A stretch of 64,000 nt of DNA. It comes from Amaranthus tricolor (taxonomy: Eukaryota; Streptophyta; Magnoliopsida; Caryophyllales; Amaranthaceae). Each line of letters starts with the position of its first letter. The stretch's first letter is position 1. Of the stretch, positions 44,190 through 56,879 are shown in pieces. A program made the translations under genes and the position numbers. The DNA is taken from assembly GCF_026212465.1 (NCBI RefSeq), contig NC_080055.1, forward strand, positions 21,053,252 through 21,117,251. Reading direction: 5' to 3'. A model generated the notes under the pieces. It saw only the letters and a program-made list of their open reading frames with translations. It was not told where the DNA came from and ran no database searches.

Positions 44190-44372
44190 ACAAGGCAACA
44201 TTGTGTCGGTATCGGCCGTGTAGTAAAAGTTTTCAAAGCAAATGAATCGATATTTTTCGTATCATAAAGGTGTAAAAAAATAGCATTTTTAGTCGAATCA
44301 AGGGATATTTTATAATTCACTCGTATTTGGACGTTCTATTGCCGCATAAGCATTTTTATATCGTGAATATCA
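44190..44372. repeat. Dispersed repeat R, copy 2 (HMA intron 1)
   Basis: Diverged copy of 15,380-15,595: ATCGGCCGTGTAGTAAA, TCAAGGGATATTTTAT, ACTCGTATTTGGACG and CCGCATAAGC. More eroded than copies 1 and 3. Confidence 0.6.
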
Positions 44373-45027
44373 AACTTTTGTAGAACTTGTAAGATGAAGA
44401 ATAGTACTAATAGACAGAGGGGTTTTTGAAGGTGTGTCAGGTGATCAACCGCATAGGACCTTCTCTTTTTCCCGTATAAGAAAAAGTTAACAAAAAAAAA
44501 TATATTAAATTTATTAATAAAATAAATATATTTACTACATTAATAAGACTCAAAATAAAAATTCTGCACAGTATCTCCAAATTTTTCAGATGGCTCTAAA
44601 AGAAAACTAACCAATTTGAAGTTGAGAAACAAGAAGAGTATCATGAACAACAATAACAGTCCTTGAAGGAACTATTACCGTTACTTCTATAACTCCTTCT
44701 ATTGGCTTTAGAATGTTCACGATCAATGGAACTTCTGATGAACAGCACAATCGCAATACATCCAAGTAACTCTTCTCAATGCTTCTGTTTCTTTTACTGC
44801 TTTTAGCACCATACTTTTCTGCTTCCATTTTTATTTTTTTCTCTGTAAATTCAAACAAAATAATTAATGTTATGACAATAAATTAATGGGATTTTACACA
44901 TTTTTAATATGAAATTGTTTTTAGTACTTGGGTATGTAGATATTTTTTTCTTTGATAATGAGTAAAATATCAAAATTTTCCTCATTTTGGGGATTCAAAT
45001 CATTGAAAAATTATCAGTTTAAAAATA

Positions 45028-45240
45028 AGGTTGCATTGCATCGCATCGGCCGCATTTAAAACGTTTACAAAATAAACAAATCGATATCTTCCGCAATGTA
45101 ACGGTATAAATAAATAAATCGGGTCTAGCGTCCTATCAAGGGATATTTTTTGATTTCAACCGATATTTAAGCGTTATGATAACCGCATCACTCATGTTAC
45201 TGCGTCACTATTTCGTTACAGCAATTATGACCGTTATTAC
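45028..45240. repeat. Dispersed repeat R, copy 3 (HMA leader intron)
   Basis: CATCGCATCGGCCGCAT, AAATAAACAAATCGATAT, TATCAAGGGATATTTT, CAACCGATATTTAAGCG and ATAACCGCATCACTCATG match copy 1 closely. Lies between the putative leader exon and the first coding exon of the HMA pseudogene. Confidence 0.7.
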
Positions 45241-45454
45241 ATTTTTACACTATGATCGATATATTAGAAAACAAAGGTTAAGCGAGAATTGGTTCTTGTT
45301 TCGGTTTCAGCAATTATTACTTGCCGCTGTTAAGGTATTCGGCTTAATTCTCACTTAGCTCTTTCCTCTTTTCGATCTACAACATTTGTTTTTAAAAAAT
45401 TAAAAAATTAAATGCAAGAGAAAAATGGAAAGTTGCATGAAAGTTGGACCAACC

Positions 45455-46270
45455 TTGAGAGAAAGAGGAAGCAATATTTTCACAAATGTGTTTGTGGGAA
45501 GCGAAGCTTAATACATGATGAGATTGGTGCAAAATAAGGTGGAAAACCAGCAAGAAAACAGAGGAAGGCAGGTGGTGCTATAAAGCATAAGAAATGTGAG
45601 ATGACACCATACGAAACATTATGGATCCAACGGATTCATTAATCAAATATGAACCCAACCCGTAATAGCTGAATTTAATTTGAGATATTTAATTTGAAAC
45701 TTTTAAATTTGAAATTTCTGATTAAACGAGTTAATTACGAATAAAATTAATTAGTATAAACTGAATTTACATTTTGAAATATCTTTTAGTTATAATAAAT
45801 AAATAACTCATAAATTAAAAGTTTAAAACCAGGGTCTAAAAATAAGATGTAGCCTATGTTTATAATCCGAAAATGGGAATAAAAGACTTTGAACAAGTTA
45901 AGTGGATTGAAATCAGGTCATGGTTGTAATTATCAACCTAATAAACCCGATTTGATTCAATTTATTTGATAGGCCAGCCAACAATTCCAAAGTCATAAAC
46001 AATTCATTTGGTTGACATTAAAATTTAATTACCTCAAAAGTTATTTTACTCGAAAAATCGTTTAGTTTTAAAATAATTATTAATTATTTATTGACAGAAA
46101 GTAGTAGAATGCAATTGATAAGATTAAAATAAAAAACAAATTTATGGATTAGATTTTAAAAGATAGATTGTGGTCTCCATTGCAAACTTTGAAATTGTTA
46201 TAAAATAAGTGCAACGATGCAAAAAATTTAGTCAAATAACGAGGACAAATAAAATAGCAATTATTTATAA
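45455..46270. other. Former promoter and leader of HMA, then AT-rich sequence
   Basis: On the minus strand a pyrimidine-rich leader (CTTCCTCTTTCTCTCAAG) ends at a GTTGGT donor at 45,453, consistent with a 5' UTR exon. Sequence beyond about 45,620 shows no recognised feature. Confidence 0.4.
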
Positions 46271-46273
46271 TAC

Positions 46274-46471
46274 ATGTTAACCTATTCCATTGCCACTATG
46301 AATGAGATCTTGGATGCCTATAGAGCCAATGAATCACTTAAGGAAGTGCAGTATAAGCAAGAATCTATTCCATTGCCGCTATCCAACCTCATTCCGCCTA
46401 GTAAAGTTCATCTTTTGGTGAATTTGATGGTTGGAGATAGAAATTGGATTCGTAAGCTTCAAATCGTCTGA
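46274..46471 (+). other. Possible gene fragment, not recognised
   Basis: An ORF of 65 codons contains a stretch with coding-like composition (NEILDAYRANESLKEV, PLPLSNLIPPSKVHLLV). It stands out from AT-rich surroundings but matches no family I know. It may be a captured exon or a chance ORF. Confidence 0.2.
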
Positions 46472-46474
46472 TTG

Positions 46475-47270
46475 CATGTCAAATTCTAATTTATATCGAA
46501 AGTGATTTAATAGTTTTGAATAGACAATGCGTGCGGGTATCTAGTGGGCCGACCCACTTGGGCAAGCTAGCCCAAACCACTCAAGTGTATCTTTCCAACA
46601 ACAACATATGTTGGGCTAATCTACTTTGCCATTTTGTTCTAACCCGGTTGGGTGAGCATTGTTCATAGTTGTTCATTATTTTTCCATGACTTCCCAGTTT
46701 GTGGCTCAAACCACTCGGATGGGGACGAAAGTATGATACAACCACTTTTAACAATTTTTTTACGTGGATCTTATTTTGCATTTATTTCTCTCCATCTTAG
46801 AGAGTATTAATAGGGATGTTAGTATTTAAGATCTAGATAGTTGAATATTCGATTTTCTAAATAGTGAAAATGGTGATTCATTTCCGATCCAAATATCCAA
46901 TTTTTACACCAAATATTCGATTTTTATTTTCAGCTTTTGTACACAAAAATATTTAAATCCACTGTATTTTAATCATAAAAGAATTTCAAATTTGAAATGC
47001 AATATGATTAGATGTTTAAATGTTTAAATTAATAATTGATAAGTTATGTAACTTAAATGTAGTTGTGAATTATAAATATTAGCATCTTAATGAATGAAAT
47101 TCAAAGGCCCTATATATAAGCAATGACCTTATATTATTTGCTTTAGATTTTTTATTTTTAAAGTTTATCGTTTTTAAAATAGGTAAAATTATTAACTAAA
47201 TATTCAATTTCATAAAAATTTTAGAAATACAGATGCGTAAAGCAGAATTTCAAGAAACTATTTCTTAAAA
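46475..47270. other. AT-rich intergenic stretch, no gene seen
   Basis: No ORF or repeat boundary of merit. Confidence 0.5.
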
Positions 47271-48720
47271 TCTAAACAGAATTGCATGTATATCCTAATA
47301 AAAATTTTTACATATTGTAGAATAACATACCCTTGATGCGTGAATTCCACATTATATACTTGAGTATGTTTATTATACTGAAACAGAAATAATCGAACGT
47401 CAAATATCGTTCCTCTAGTGTTAGTCCATAAGCATAGACCAGATTACCATGTATACTAGTGTGGAATAAGAAAACTATTTTCTAATTGCTTTTATGGTGT
47501 AGAAATGGTGGTTGTAGAGAAAATGCAAATGTGATCGAGAAAAATGACATAAAAATTATTTTAGACCATGCGTATATTATATACAAAATGTTCATGTCAC
47601 TTCATTCATCTTACTTTAAGCAAATGACACGATGAAGATACATATATCTTCAAATGCATTACTTAAGTTTTATAGTAACATTATGAAGATTAATATCTCT
47701 TTTTATGTCTTACTTTGCAATATACTACCACCATAATACCAATAAGCATGCTTATATTATTTGGTATACCTTTATCATATCAATGCTTATATGTATGACC
47801 TTATGGGACCTAATTATAATTAGTATTAAACTAATTTAATTAGTATATAAATAAAAGTTGGTTTCTACCAATAATCATCTAAAATAATTGTAAGTATTTT
47901 TATATCCATAATTTATTATATTTATATTTAGTGTTCACGCTTGATCAAAGGACATCAATTCCTTCGATCTCCCACTTGCCCTAGAACAAGTGTGTAACCA
48001 CAAATTTCTTAAGTCACTTATTGTCAAACTTTACAACATAATGACATCAGTCATTCATACAAAGATTCAAATTTATTTCTTGAAATCTGAACTTAAACTG
48101 TCGAAACAAATGATTAGCACTTAATTCATTTGCGCACGCCCATGAAATTTTTAGTTCTTACTCTTCAAGTTTTATTCAATGTTTTATAACTTAAACTTTA
48201 CAACATAATGACACCAATCCTAATAAGTAGGAGGATTTATTCAATGTTTTATAACTAAAGCTCCCACTTAACATTTAGCAACCCCGAGCATTCCCTTTAT
48301 TGCCTCCTTTTTACGGCGCGGCATTTAAAGTTGTCAAAGGCATATTAATCACTTAATGAGAATAGTGTCATACTCATGTTAAATGAATCCACTAAATATA
48401 AAAATACAAATTTTCAAACAATTTTTGAAGCATATTGGGAAAGTTTGTTCAATATGAATCACTATTACATATCCATGTAAATGACTCGATATCTTTATGT
48501 CCTTATAGCCCATGAAATTGTGCTACCAGTCAACTTTAAAACTAGTCCATAAATAAATAATTTATGTCCACCTTAATGATTCGGACTAGGGAAAATAACA
48601 TATTTTAAATAACTTCGTTCACTTAATAGGTTTCATTCATCAAATCACATATTTGACAAACCAATTGAATGTTATTAAATACTTTGGATATTTTATGTAA
48701 CACCAATCCGAAGTTAATTA
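47271..48720. mobile_element. Decayed Copia LTR and leader-like sequence
   Basis: TTCCTTCGATCTCCCACTTGCCCTAGAACAAG-type text near 47,960 and CTCCCACTTAACATTTAGCAACCCCGAGC near 48,260 are familiar from Copia elements next to the LTR. No polyprotein ORF, LTR pair or TSD could be fixed, so borders are approximate. Confidence 0.35.
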
Positions 48721-48779
48721 AGAATTTACACTCTACTTTTAAACATAAATAGATATATTCAAGTGTCTTTTACATATGT

Positions 48780-49228
48780 GACTAATTGAAGAATATAAAC
48801 AAGTAGAGTCGTGGGTTTTTGAAGAACTTGAAGAACTTGAAGAGATTTTTCGTGGATTTTTGAAGAAATTTTTGAAGAAATTTTCTGAAATGGAAGAGCT
48901 TGAAGAAGAACAAGACAGTCGTCGTCGTGGGTTTAAGGAATACAATAGTTATTTGAGGGTTTAAAGCAATTGAACGTTGAAACGCAGGTTTTAAATTTTT
49001 TGGACTGACTATTTGCTACGGGCTATCAAAAACCGCAGCATATAAGGGCTTATATGCTTCGGGCTTATTAAAACCGCAACATATAAGTGCTTATATGCTG
49101 CGGGCATCAGGTGAACCGCAGCATTTGTATAATATATTTTTTTTGCTTTTTTTTTTTGCTATTTAATGCTGCGTCTAAGGAAAATCACAGCAAATGACAC
49201 GCAGCAGATACATTTTTTTCAACTAGTG
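48780..49228 (-). mobile_element. CACTA-like terminus with subterminal repeats
   Basis: Read on the minus strand, the element starts CACTAGTTGAAAAAAATG at 49,228. It has repeated subterminal motifs GCTGCGGT/CCGCAGC (49,010-49,200) with inverted forms such as ATAAGGGCTTATATGC. This pattern is characteristic of plant CACTA ends. Upstream (48,810-48,930) is a run of GAAGAACTTGAAGA-type repeats. The other end was not found. Confidence 0.6.
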
Positions 49229-52200
49229 TATCTATAACATAAAATATGCTAAATTTTTTATGTTTATCAAAATATAGCTTAATTTATTTAGACGATCCAA
49301 ATAATGAAAGCCATAAGCACTTCATTCATTTTAAGTTATCCCCTATGAATTAAGTGATTCCAAAACCAATTTATAATAATCTTAAGTGGACTTGGGCCTT
49401 ATTCTTAAAATTAGTTTTGCAAGGTAACCAAACTTCTTTTCTAATTTATTACAATACTTTGTAAATATTGGTTGATAAGTGATAACTCTTTAACAAATTA
49501 ATACCTACCCTTCTGCTTCAAAATACAAAATCCTTTTGATGATAACTCCTAATCTTAATTTTGCAAATTATAAGTACCAAATTATCAATATTTACAAATT
49601 CAGGCCAATCACAGGATTACAAGCACTTAGCCTAAATTTTGACCACTAAAATGGTAGAATTCTGTAATTTGACCTAAATAATGTAGAAATTAATACTTTG
49701 GTGGATATAGTTCGCAAATACAGTAAACTTTAAGATTATAATTCACAAATACACTAAACTTAAAAACTATAATTCACAAATATAAAATAAAATTTAAATT
49801 TAATGGTCAATTTTCAATATAAAATATTAATCCACTTATTTTATGCTCTTGTTATATAGAGTACTAGTATAGAAACTCGTGTTATGCACGAAATTATTAA
49901 TATAAAAGTATATATAAATATAAATTTTAAATTGGGGTGTAATTACATGCTATCAGTATAAAATTACTTCTATAATATTTCTTATAAAATAGATAGAGGA
50001 ATTTAGAATATATAGCGCTTTTAATGAAAAAAATAAGGTTGTTAATAATAATCAATTAAAGTTCTCATACTTATTAAGACAAATTAGAGGAATCTTTTTA
50101 ATGTTATCTTTGTGATTATTTGTCATTCTCAAAATAATTTTTGATTATCATGTCATGTATCTTTTGTTTCTTGATGAAATATTTTAGAAATTAAAATTTT
50201 AATAGAAAAACTTTATTAATTAGTAAATGCTACAACATAAAAAAAACAAATATATATTCTAGGAAACTTTAATTTAAAACTTAGATAACTTTTAAATTCA
50301 AAGATATAATATTGCAAGAAAATTTAAAAGAGCATATCTTATTATAATATAAACTAATCATATGTAAATAATAAGTTGATGTTAATTTTAGTAAGTATGA
50401 CAAATTACTATGAAAATGACACGTAAAATTTCACAATATTTTATTAGATTGTATGATAAAATCCCATATTGATATACAATAATTCAACTAATGCCAATGA
50501 CTAATAAAGTTTATCAACTTTCTTTCTATATTTTTCATGACAAGATCATAGTAATAAATATATGAGAATTTAAATAACTCAAATAAGAGAGTAATACAAG
50601 CATTAATTAAGTAAATTATCAATGTGGGTGGAAAAAGAATGGAATCCAGCTAAGAATTCAACTGCATAATGCTTAAATTGTATGCTTGCATTGTACTATT
50701 TCACCTATAATGAATGTACGTGGCTTTTACTTGATAGAGAATTTTGTTAGAATTATGGTTACATTTTTTTAGTTTTGGGTGTTTTCTTTTATTGAACATT
50801 ATTCTAATTAGTTAAGAAAATAAATAAAGCAATTTCATTGATCCATTATTTTAATTGAAATTGAAAGAATATTAAAAGTCTCTTAATTATTGTTTACTCA
50901 AATAATAAAATCAAAAATAAATAATCTTTTTTCAAAGTTAAACTCTAATATCTAATTTCAATTATAAAACATAAAGTAAAAAATATTATAAGTAATTATT
51001 TTTTTCTAATCATCGTGCAAAATAACAGTAGTAGAAAAAAATCTTATTCCAAAGTTAAACATTAAGTAGATATCTTCATCCAAACAAGAGAACTTTTGAA
51101 TAATATGATGAGATAATGAAAATAGAAAGATTTGTAGAAAGATTTTTAAGTAAGCAATAGTAGAAAAAATATTACTATTGCAACGTTAAAAAAAAGAAGG
51201 AATTTTGTTAAAAGATTGAGATATTTTTTTAAAACTAATATGTTGAATGGTGTGAGACACTCTTATAAAGGGAAATAAAACTATACTAGTATAATTCCTA
51301 TGCACTGCACAAATTTTTTTTTAACTTTTTATATAAAATAATTTAACTTTGTTGATAATTTTTTTTTAGCATAATTAATAATTAGACAAATAAAAAAGCT
51401 TTTAATAATCATATTATAAAAATTAGTATACTCAATCAAAGCTGATATTAAATATTTTAATGTAAGTTATTGACAGGTTACCTCTTAATGCAACAATAGC
51501 AAAAATAAATTAAATTTATAAAGATATTACATTTTATAAAAAGTCCATTTAAATTACGTATATGAAGAGGACAACATCTAATTCATCTGCAAAACAAACT
51601 TTTACCAATTTGAAGACATATTAGCAGAAATTTTGTTCACATCTTCCAAAGTCATTGAAAATATATAACGTTATTTTTGGGAATTATGATTTTATTTGAA
51701 AATTTAAAATTGGCTCAAATCTATTGTTTGACAAATCAAACATTTTCAAATTTGAATTTAGATCAAATTTCACCATTGTTTTCAAAGTAGTTGAAGTTGA
51801 AGATTTGAGAATAATGACAACTCAAACCTTGTCATTCTCAAATTCTTCATTTAAGATTTTATAATTGAAATCCATAATTTAAAATGAAATATTTGTTCCC
51901 AAACACTACATAAAGGAATTGAAAAACTGTATGTTTGGAAGGCAAAAATGAGAATTGAATACGAATAAATTGATTTAGAAGATGATAAAGTATCTAGTAC
52001 TCCTCTATATAAAAGCAAAATGTGTTTAATACAATACTTAATAACCAAAAGTATTTTAGCTTCTGAAAAAGTTTTAGACTTTTAAGAAAAATGTGTTTAA
52101 TACAATACTTAATAACTAGGAGCATTTTAGCTTCCTATGGAAATTTTAGACTTTTTAAAAACGCTTTGTAAAGAAGCCATGTGGCAAGATTATATGCAAT

Positions 52201-52404
52201 TTTAACTCTAATAATTCTCCAATTGTCATGTGGTAAGGTGGTTGTTGAATTAGAGTGTTATATGATATGATATGATGAAATATTAAAAATTGCAAGATTA
52301 ATTACATATTTGGTGAGTAATAATTATAAGAATATTAATACTTACAATACATTGTCAAAATCACTTTCACATATGGTGGATAGTTATTATAACAAGTTCA
52401 AAAA

Positions 52405-52405
<1 letters not shown>
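49229..52405. other. AT-rich region with Helitron-like ends and a tandem duplication
   Basis: No gene recognised. Two minus-strand Helitron-like 3' ends occur, at 49,864-49,892 (TCGTGCATAACACGA hairpin, then CTAG-T) and 51,286-51,312 (TTGTGCAGTGCATAGG, then CTAG-T). A direct tandem duplication of about 73 bases spans 52,015-52,160. Both copies contain AATGTGTTTAATACAATACT and CATTTTAGCTTC or TATTTTAGCTTC. Confidence 0.45.
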
Positions 52406-52455
<50 letters not shown>

Positions 52456-52834
52456 TCCAGGATGTTGTGAAAAAAGTGCAGTGTGTATCAAGATGCGGAT
52501 CTCTTCTATTCCACTTGAAGGGTAGAAGCCTTGAGGAAAATTGGCTTGCTAGTATTTTTGCTAGCTGCTGATTTTTTATTGTTCTATTCTTTTATTGGCC
52601 TTATGACTGCTGTTTTTGTTTGTATCAGGTTTTCTTTTGAGCCCTGATCTCCGCTTTCTCTTTCTTCTATGCTTATGAACAGTGTGGAAGGGAAAAACCT
52701 AAAAGGTACACCCTTTTCTCACGTCTGATGCAAATTGAGTTCCAGAAGACTGGATTAGGTCTTTGTTTTTATACAGTTTTGTTTTGGATCAATATAAATC
52801 TTTATTTCTCCAAATAATAATAATAATAGTAATA

Positions 52835-52870
<36 letters not shown>
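52406..52870 (+). mobile_element. LINE-like 3' end flanked by AAT repeats
   Basis: A GC-richer core (52,455-52,830) lies between (AAT)n at 52,406-52,455 and (AAT)n/(ATT)n from 52,815. It ends TTTGGATCAATATAAATCTTTATTTC followed by AAT repeats, like the 3' UTR and tail of plant L1 LINEs. A short open stretch at its start (SLLFHLKGRSLEENW) may be a coding remnant. It is strongly 5'-truncated. Confidence 0.45.
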
Positions 52871-53252
52871 ATCCAACTTAAGTCTTAACCTCACTCTTTG
52901 TCCTATTTGGAATTTGCAACTATTAATCAATTATTAGTAGTTTGTATTATTTTTAGTATATAAGTCAACATATATGCAAATGAAATCTTATTTAATTCAT
53001 CGTAATATAAATTTTATTAATATTAACTTTTTATAGCATTAAATTAATACAATTAATAATATTAAGATTTAAATTAACGTATCGACAATCTTACAATTTT
53101 ACATGGGATAGGTAGTGGGGATAGGAGAACATATTTTTTAAGAACCCATTGCAGGATAAACTAACGATAATATCAATAACTACTAATATTTTCAATACAA
53201 TGCATGGATATGTAAGTATGTAAATGCATGCAAATTTAATTTCTAAGCGATA

Positions 53253-53253
<1 letters not shown>

Positions 53254-53338
<85 letters not shown>
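53254..53338. repeat. (AT)n microsatellite
   Basis: An uninterrupted AT run of 85 bases. The IYIY ORFs crossing it are artefacts. Confidence 0.95.
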
Positions 53339-53339
<1 letters not shown>

Positions 53340-53340
<1 letters not shown>

Positions 53341-54469
53341 GTTACAAAAGTTATTAAGTTTGGATAAAATGTAATAATAGATATGAACAAAAAATGATAA
53401 CATGCGATTGATAAAATCTAAGGTGAAGATATTAAAAAAAATCATTATTTTTGAGCTCAGAAATTTGAGTTAAAAGAAAAAACCTTTAATTCTTATAATT
53501 TTTAATTGAAAAACTACTACACATTGAAAAAATAATTTTAAAAAATAAAAATAATTTACATGAATTAATTATGTATATCCATTTCTAATTGGAAAAAAAA
53601 TATTAATAACGAGAAATGATAAAGAAAAAAAGGCTAAAAGTGGGATAAAATTAGTATGTTCTAATAATGAAAAACATTCAATTATAAAATATTTTCCTAT
53701 TATCTAACGATGGCAATTTTGAGTTAAGCTTACAAGAGAAGTTATCTAAAACAATAGATTTAATATACAACATAAATTAGTTGACATTTATTAAAAACAC
53801 CTCAGCAATAAGTAGTTAATAGATTTCCACCAAATCATCATGTATTGTAATGCTGACGTTTAGAATTTTACAGTTCTTTTATTATAATACGAGTACAGAA
53901 ACTCGTGCAATGTACGAATTTATTAGTATAAAATATATAAAAATATAACTTCAAAAAATAATGCAACTATATATTATCGTGATCAATCGAATACATATCT
54001 TCTTTAGAGTAAAAATTAAATACCGATTTTTTAAAAACTATTTACAAAATACATCACTTTTTCATTCCATCAAATATATCAAATTATAGGTTAGGTATAT
54101 AGAATTGCTATAATAAATTATATAAGGGAAATTTTACATGATAGCATCGAACTTTCATGTAATGCGAATGGTAGCATTTTTGTAAGATTCCTCCACATGG
54201 TAGCATTACATTTATGCAATATCTAACTCACGTAGCATTATCAATCGAATTCTTGCCTATTTCCGTTAAATTAACGCATTTTACGTTTCTACCTGAAACC
54301 CCCCTCAATGCAGAAGTTGATATTTGATTATCGCCCATTGCCGTTTGTTGTATGAATTATGATGGAACATACTGAAATATTTCTCCACCAATTACATGAG
54401 AAATACTCACCCTTTTCGTTTTTGGCAATGGTCCGAGTTTTCTTAAAACAACTAGTCTCTGGACAGACA
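53340..54469. other. AT-rich region, no gene seen
   Basis: A degenerate Helitron-like end (ACTCGTGCAATGTACGA) lies near 53,900. A segment from 54,126 (GGAAATTTTACATGATAGC) resembles the left arm of a MITE distantly like family A. No coding signal. Confidence 0.4.
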
Positions 54470-54705
54470 TATCTCAAGTCCAACTCATTAAAGATTAATG
54501 ACTATTTGTCGCATTCTTAATGCCTACTTACACTATCCTTAATGCTTACTTACCGTATGCTTAATGTCTACTTTTAATATTTTAAATGTCTACTTACATA
54601 ATTCTTAGTGCCTACTTACAATATTTTAAAAAATACATAATGGGCCCATCCAATCAGAAATGATCTCTCAAAGAGACCGTCTCTCACAAGAATTTGTGTT
54701 CTTAA
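54470..54705. mobile_element. MITE with GAGAGACGGTCTC ends, copy 2
   Basis: Inverse orientation to 29,865-30,082. The interior shows repeated TTAATGCCTACTTAC units and the right end reads CTCTCAAAGAGACCGTCTCTCAC. The left end is eroded (GACATATCTCAAG). Confidence 0.65.
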
Positions 54706-56789
54706 AAATAAAGGAAAGGAAAAAGGTGAGACTATTGTTAAAAAAATACAAAAAAAAAAATTAATTAAAATGAAAAGTAGTGCTAATTAAGAAATAGAAA
54801 GAAATTAAGAAAGTATTTCCTCTATTCTGTTTTATTCACTATATAAGAAATTTGCCCAAAGCTAAGAATGGGTATTTTTGTGTTAAATGACCATTATAAT
54901 CTTTAAAGAGATTGGTATGAAAGTTAATAAGGTATAAGATAGAAAAATAATAAGGGTAAAGTAGACATCTACACAATAATCTTTGCTAAATATAGTACTC
55001 TAATACTTCTATAAAAGTATTAAAACGATCAAATAAGAAATGTGTAGGATATATAATTTAGCAAGTAGAGGCATACAAAACAGATCCGATGATTTGATAG
55101 TTACTCGATCTAGTAATCGAATTCGATTTAACCCAACTTCAAAAATAAATTCATAATCATATATAAACCAATATAAATACAAAACCCGATTTAAAATCAA
55201 TTCAAAACACCTGATTTGAAACCAACCCTGACTTAAATCAACACCTTGTGTTGTGGCAGGGAGGAAGTAATTACAAACCAAACACAAGAATTAGATTCTA
55301 GGAAACCTGAAGGAATTGATTGGACATAAATATAGTAAAAGTAATGCGAACACTGTTGGATTGCACCCAAACTTGCAAAAAGTTACCCTAATCAACTAAT
55401 CAAAACGAGTGTTAAATAGTCGCTATTCTGTTTGCGCTTCATCAAAGGTCACTTGTCTTAACATATAGCTAGCCAATCCTTCAACCATTATAAAGTGCAC
55501 CTAGGGCAATATGTGTCCTTTGTTTTTTTTATTTGGAATACGATTTTTAATCTTCTATCGAAAAAACAAAGAGAAAGACAAATTAATTTTTAATTTAAGT
55601 TCTTGTGTTTTCTTTAGGTAAAAAAAAAAAATTTCCAAATATATTCGTTAATTATAATTTATGAGTTTTTAAGGGAATAATAAATTAAAAAGTAGGGCGA
55701 AGTCACATTGAAGGCTGATAAAGACCTGACCCTACAACCTACTTTTACCGTCTATTCTTGCAGCATTGCTTGGAGTAATTTACAACTCGTGTTTAGCTAC
55801 ATATACCTTCTATTATGAAAATGAGGGTTGCTGATAATGATTTTTTTCAACGTACAACAGATTTGTGTAGAAAATATTATTTTTATGCAATTACATTTTT
55901 AATAAATTAGTACATTGAATATAGCTTCTTATAAATTCATGTTATCACAGTTAACAATCAAACTTATAAATATAGATAAATAAAAAAATAACACAACTAT
56001 TCCAGTAAATTCAATTGAAAGTTTATATAATCCCACACGTTCTACAAAATAATATTTAAACCTTATTTGATAATTGAATATGTGTAGTGATAATTTTAGT
56101 ATGTGTACAATTAATTCAGCTGAAATCATATGAAAATTCCAAAAGTAACTGAATATTTAAAAAGAAATTCATATTTACATTTTAGATACACATATGCATC
56201 CACTAGCCAAGAGGTAAAATTTATGTCACCCAATATCAAAAGTTTAAAGGCTCAACCCTACTTTTGCAATTTTTCCCGATAGATTTTTGACCAGCTTGTT
56301 GTTTATTTTTTGACTTCTAACTTTTTAGTTGACTATATAACTAAAAATAAAACTTATTTACAAATGATTTTATTTCGAATATGAAACGAGATAATATATA
56401 AGTACAGATCACAAAAGTAACCGATGGAGAATGAGAACAAAGGTTTGGGCAACATGGGGCTTCCATATATTGTTCAAGTGCCCAAGCCCAATGTATGCCT
56501 TGTGTCCTACAACCGCAAGAAATATTGCATGGGGATGATATCTTGTAAGGCCTCTTTCATTTCCAAGTCAGGTTAAAGAATCTAACAATAATAAGGTGAA
56601 CATAAAGTAAATAAAAGGATAGGAAGTGAGTTGTTAGGGTTATGGATGGCAGGTGGGTGTGATTTCGTGGGTTTTGGACTATATTCGTGTTAGTTGGGGT
56701 GAATATGAGTATAAATTTAGTAGATAGTAAGTGGGTACATGTAATCATGTACGAAAAGTCTAACCCGCCAAGAGGTCGTGGTAGAAAAG
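54706..56789. other. AT-rich intergenic region, no gene seen
   Basis: No recognisable gene. The slightly GC-richer stretch near 55,695-55,775 (GACCTGACCCTACAACCTAC) is unassigned. Confidence 0.45.
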
Positions 56790-56879
56790 AGATCTTACTT
56801 GCTTTATATTTACTCGTTTCATACCCAACCGCATAGATCTTACTTGCTTTATATTTACTCGTTTCATACCCATCCGCCC
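56790..56879 (+). repeat. Two tandem copies of a 45-bp unit
   Basis: AGATCTTACTTGCTTTATAT is repeated at 56,790 and 56,835, and each copy runs through TTTACTCGTTTCATACCCA. The copies differ only near their ends (ACCGCAT against TCCGCCC). Confidence 0.9.

Larger units (their letters stand above)
30492..44828 (-). pseudogene. HMA: Heavy-metal P1B-ATPase pseudogene (HMA2/3/4 group)
   Basis: Nine exon-like blocks in order encode a Zn/Cd-type P1B-ATPase: 44828-44612 (metal-binding domain, LCCSSEVPLI), 40297-40033, 39633-39536, 39449-39195, 33196-33141, about 32963-32641 (phosphorylation site DKTGT), 32527 to about 32230, about 32161-31957, and 31664-30492. Most borders are GT-AG; 39,195 would need a GC donor. 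Net frameshifts lie near 40,125, 39,268, 32,938, 32,438 and 32,084. The stretch between KM (33,141) and AVLISA, about 30 codons in relatives, is missing. CPC has become FPC, TGD has become TGY, and GDGVND has become GDGVNN. A leader intron (45,453-44,843) precedes the ATG exon. A Copia element fills the intron 39,194-33,197. Not functional as a pump. Confidence 0.92.

Noticed and set aside
30492..44828. Assembly or sequencing error as the cause of HMA frameshifts
   Set aside because: The neighbouring 2.46-kb subtilase coding sequence has no error, and the HMA locus also has substitutions in signature motifs and a missing segment.
41093..49228. One large CACTA element from 41,093 to 49,228
   Set aside because: The two termini differ (CACTACAAAAA and CACTAGTTGAAAAA), and the HMA exon and other complete elements lie between them.
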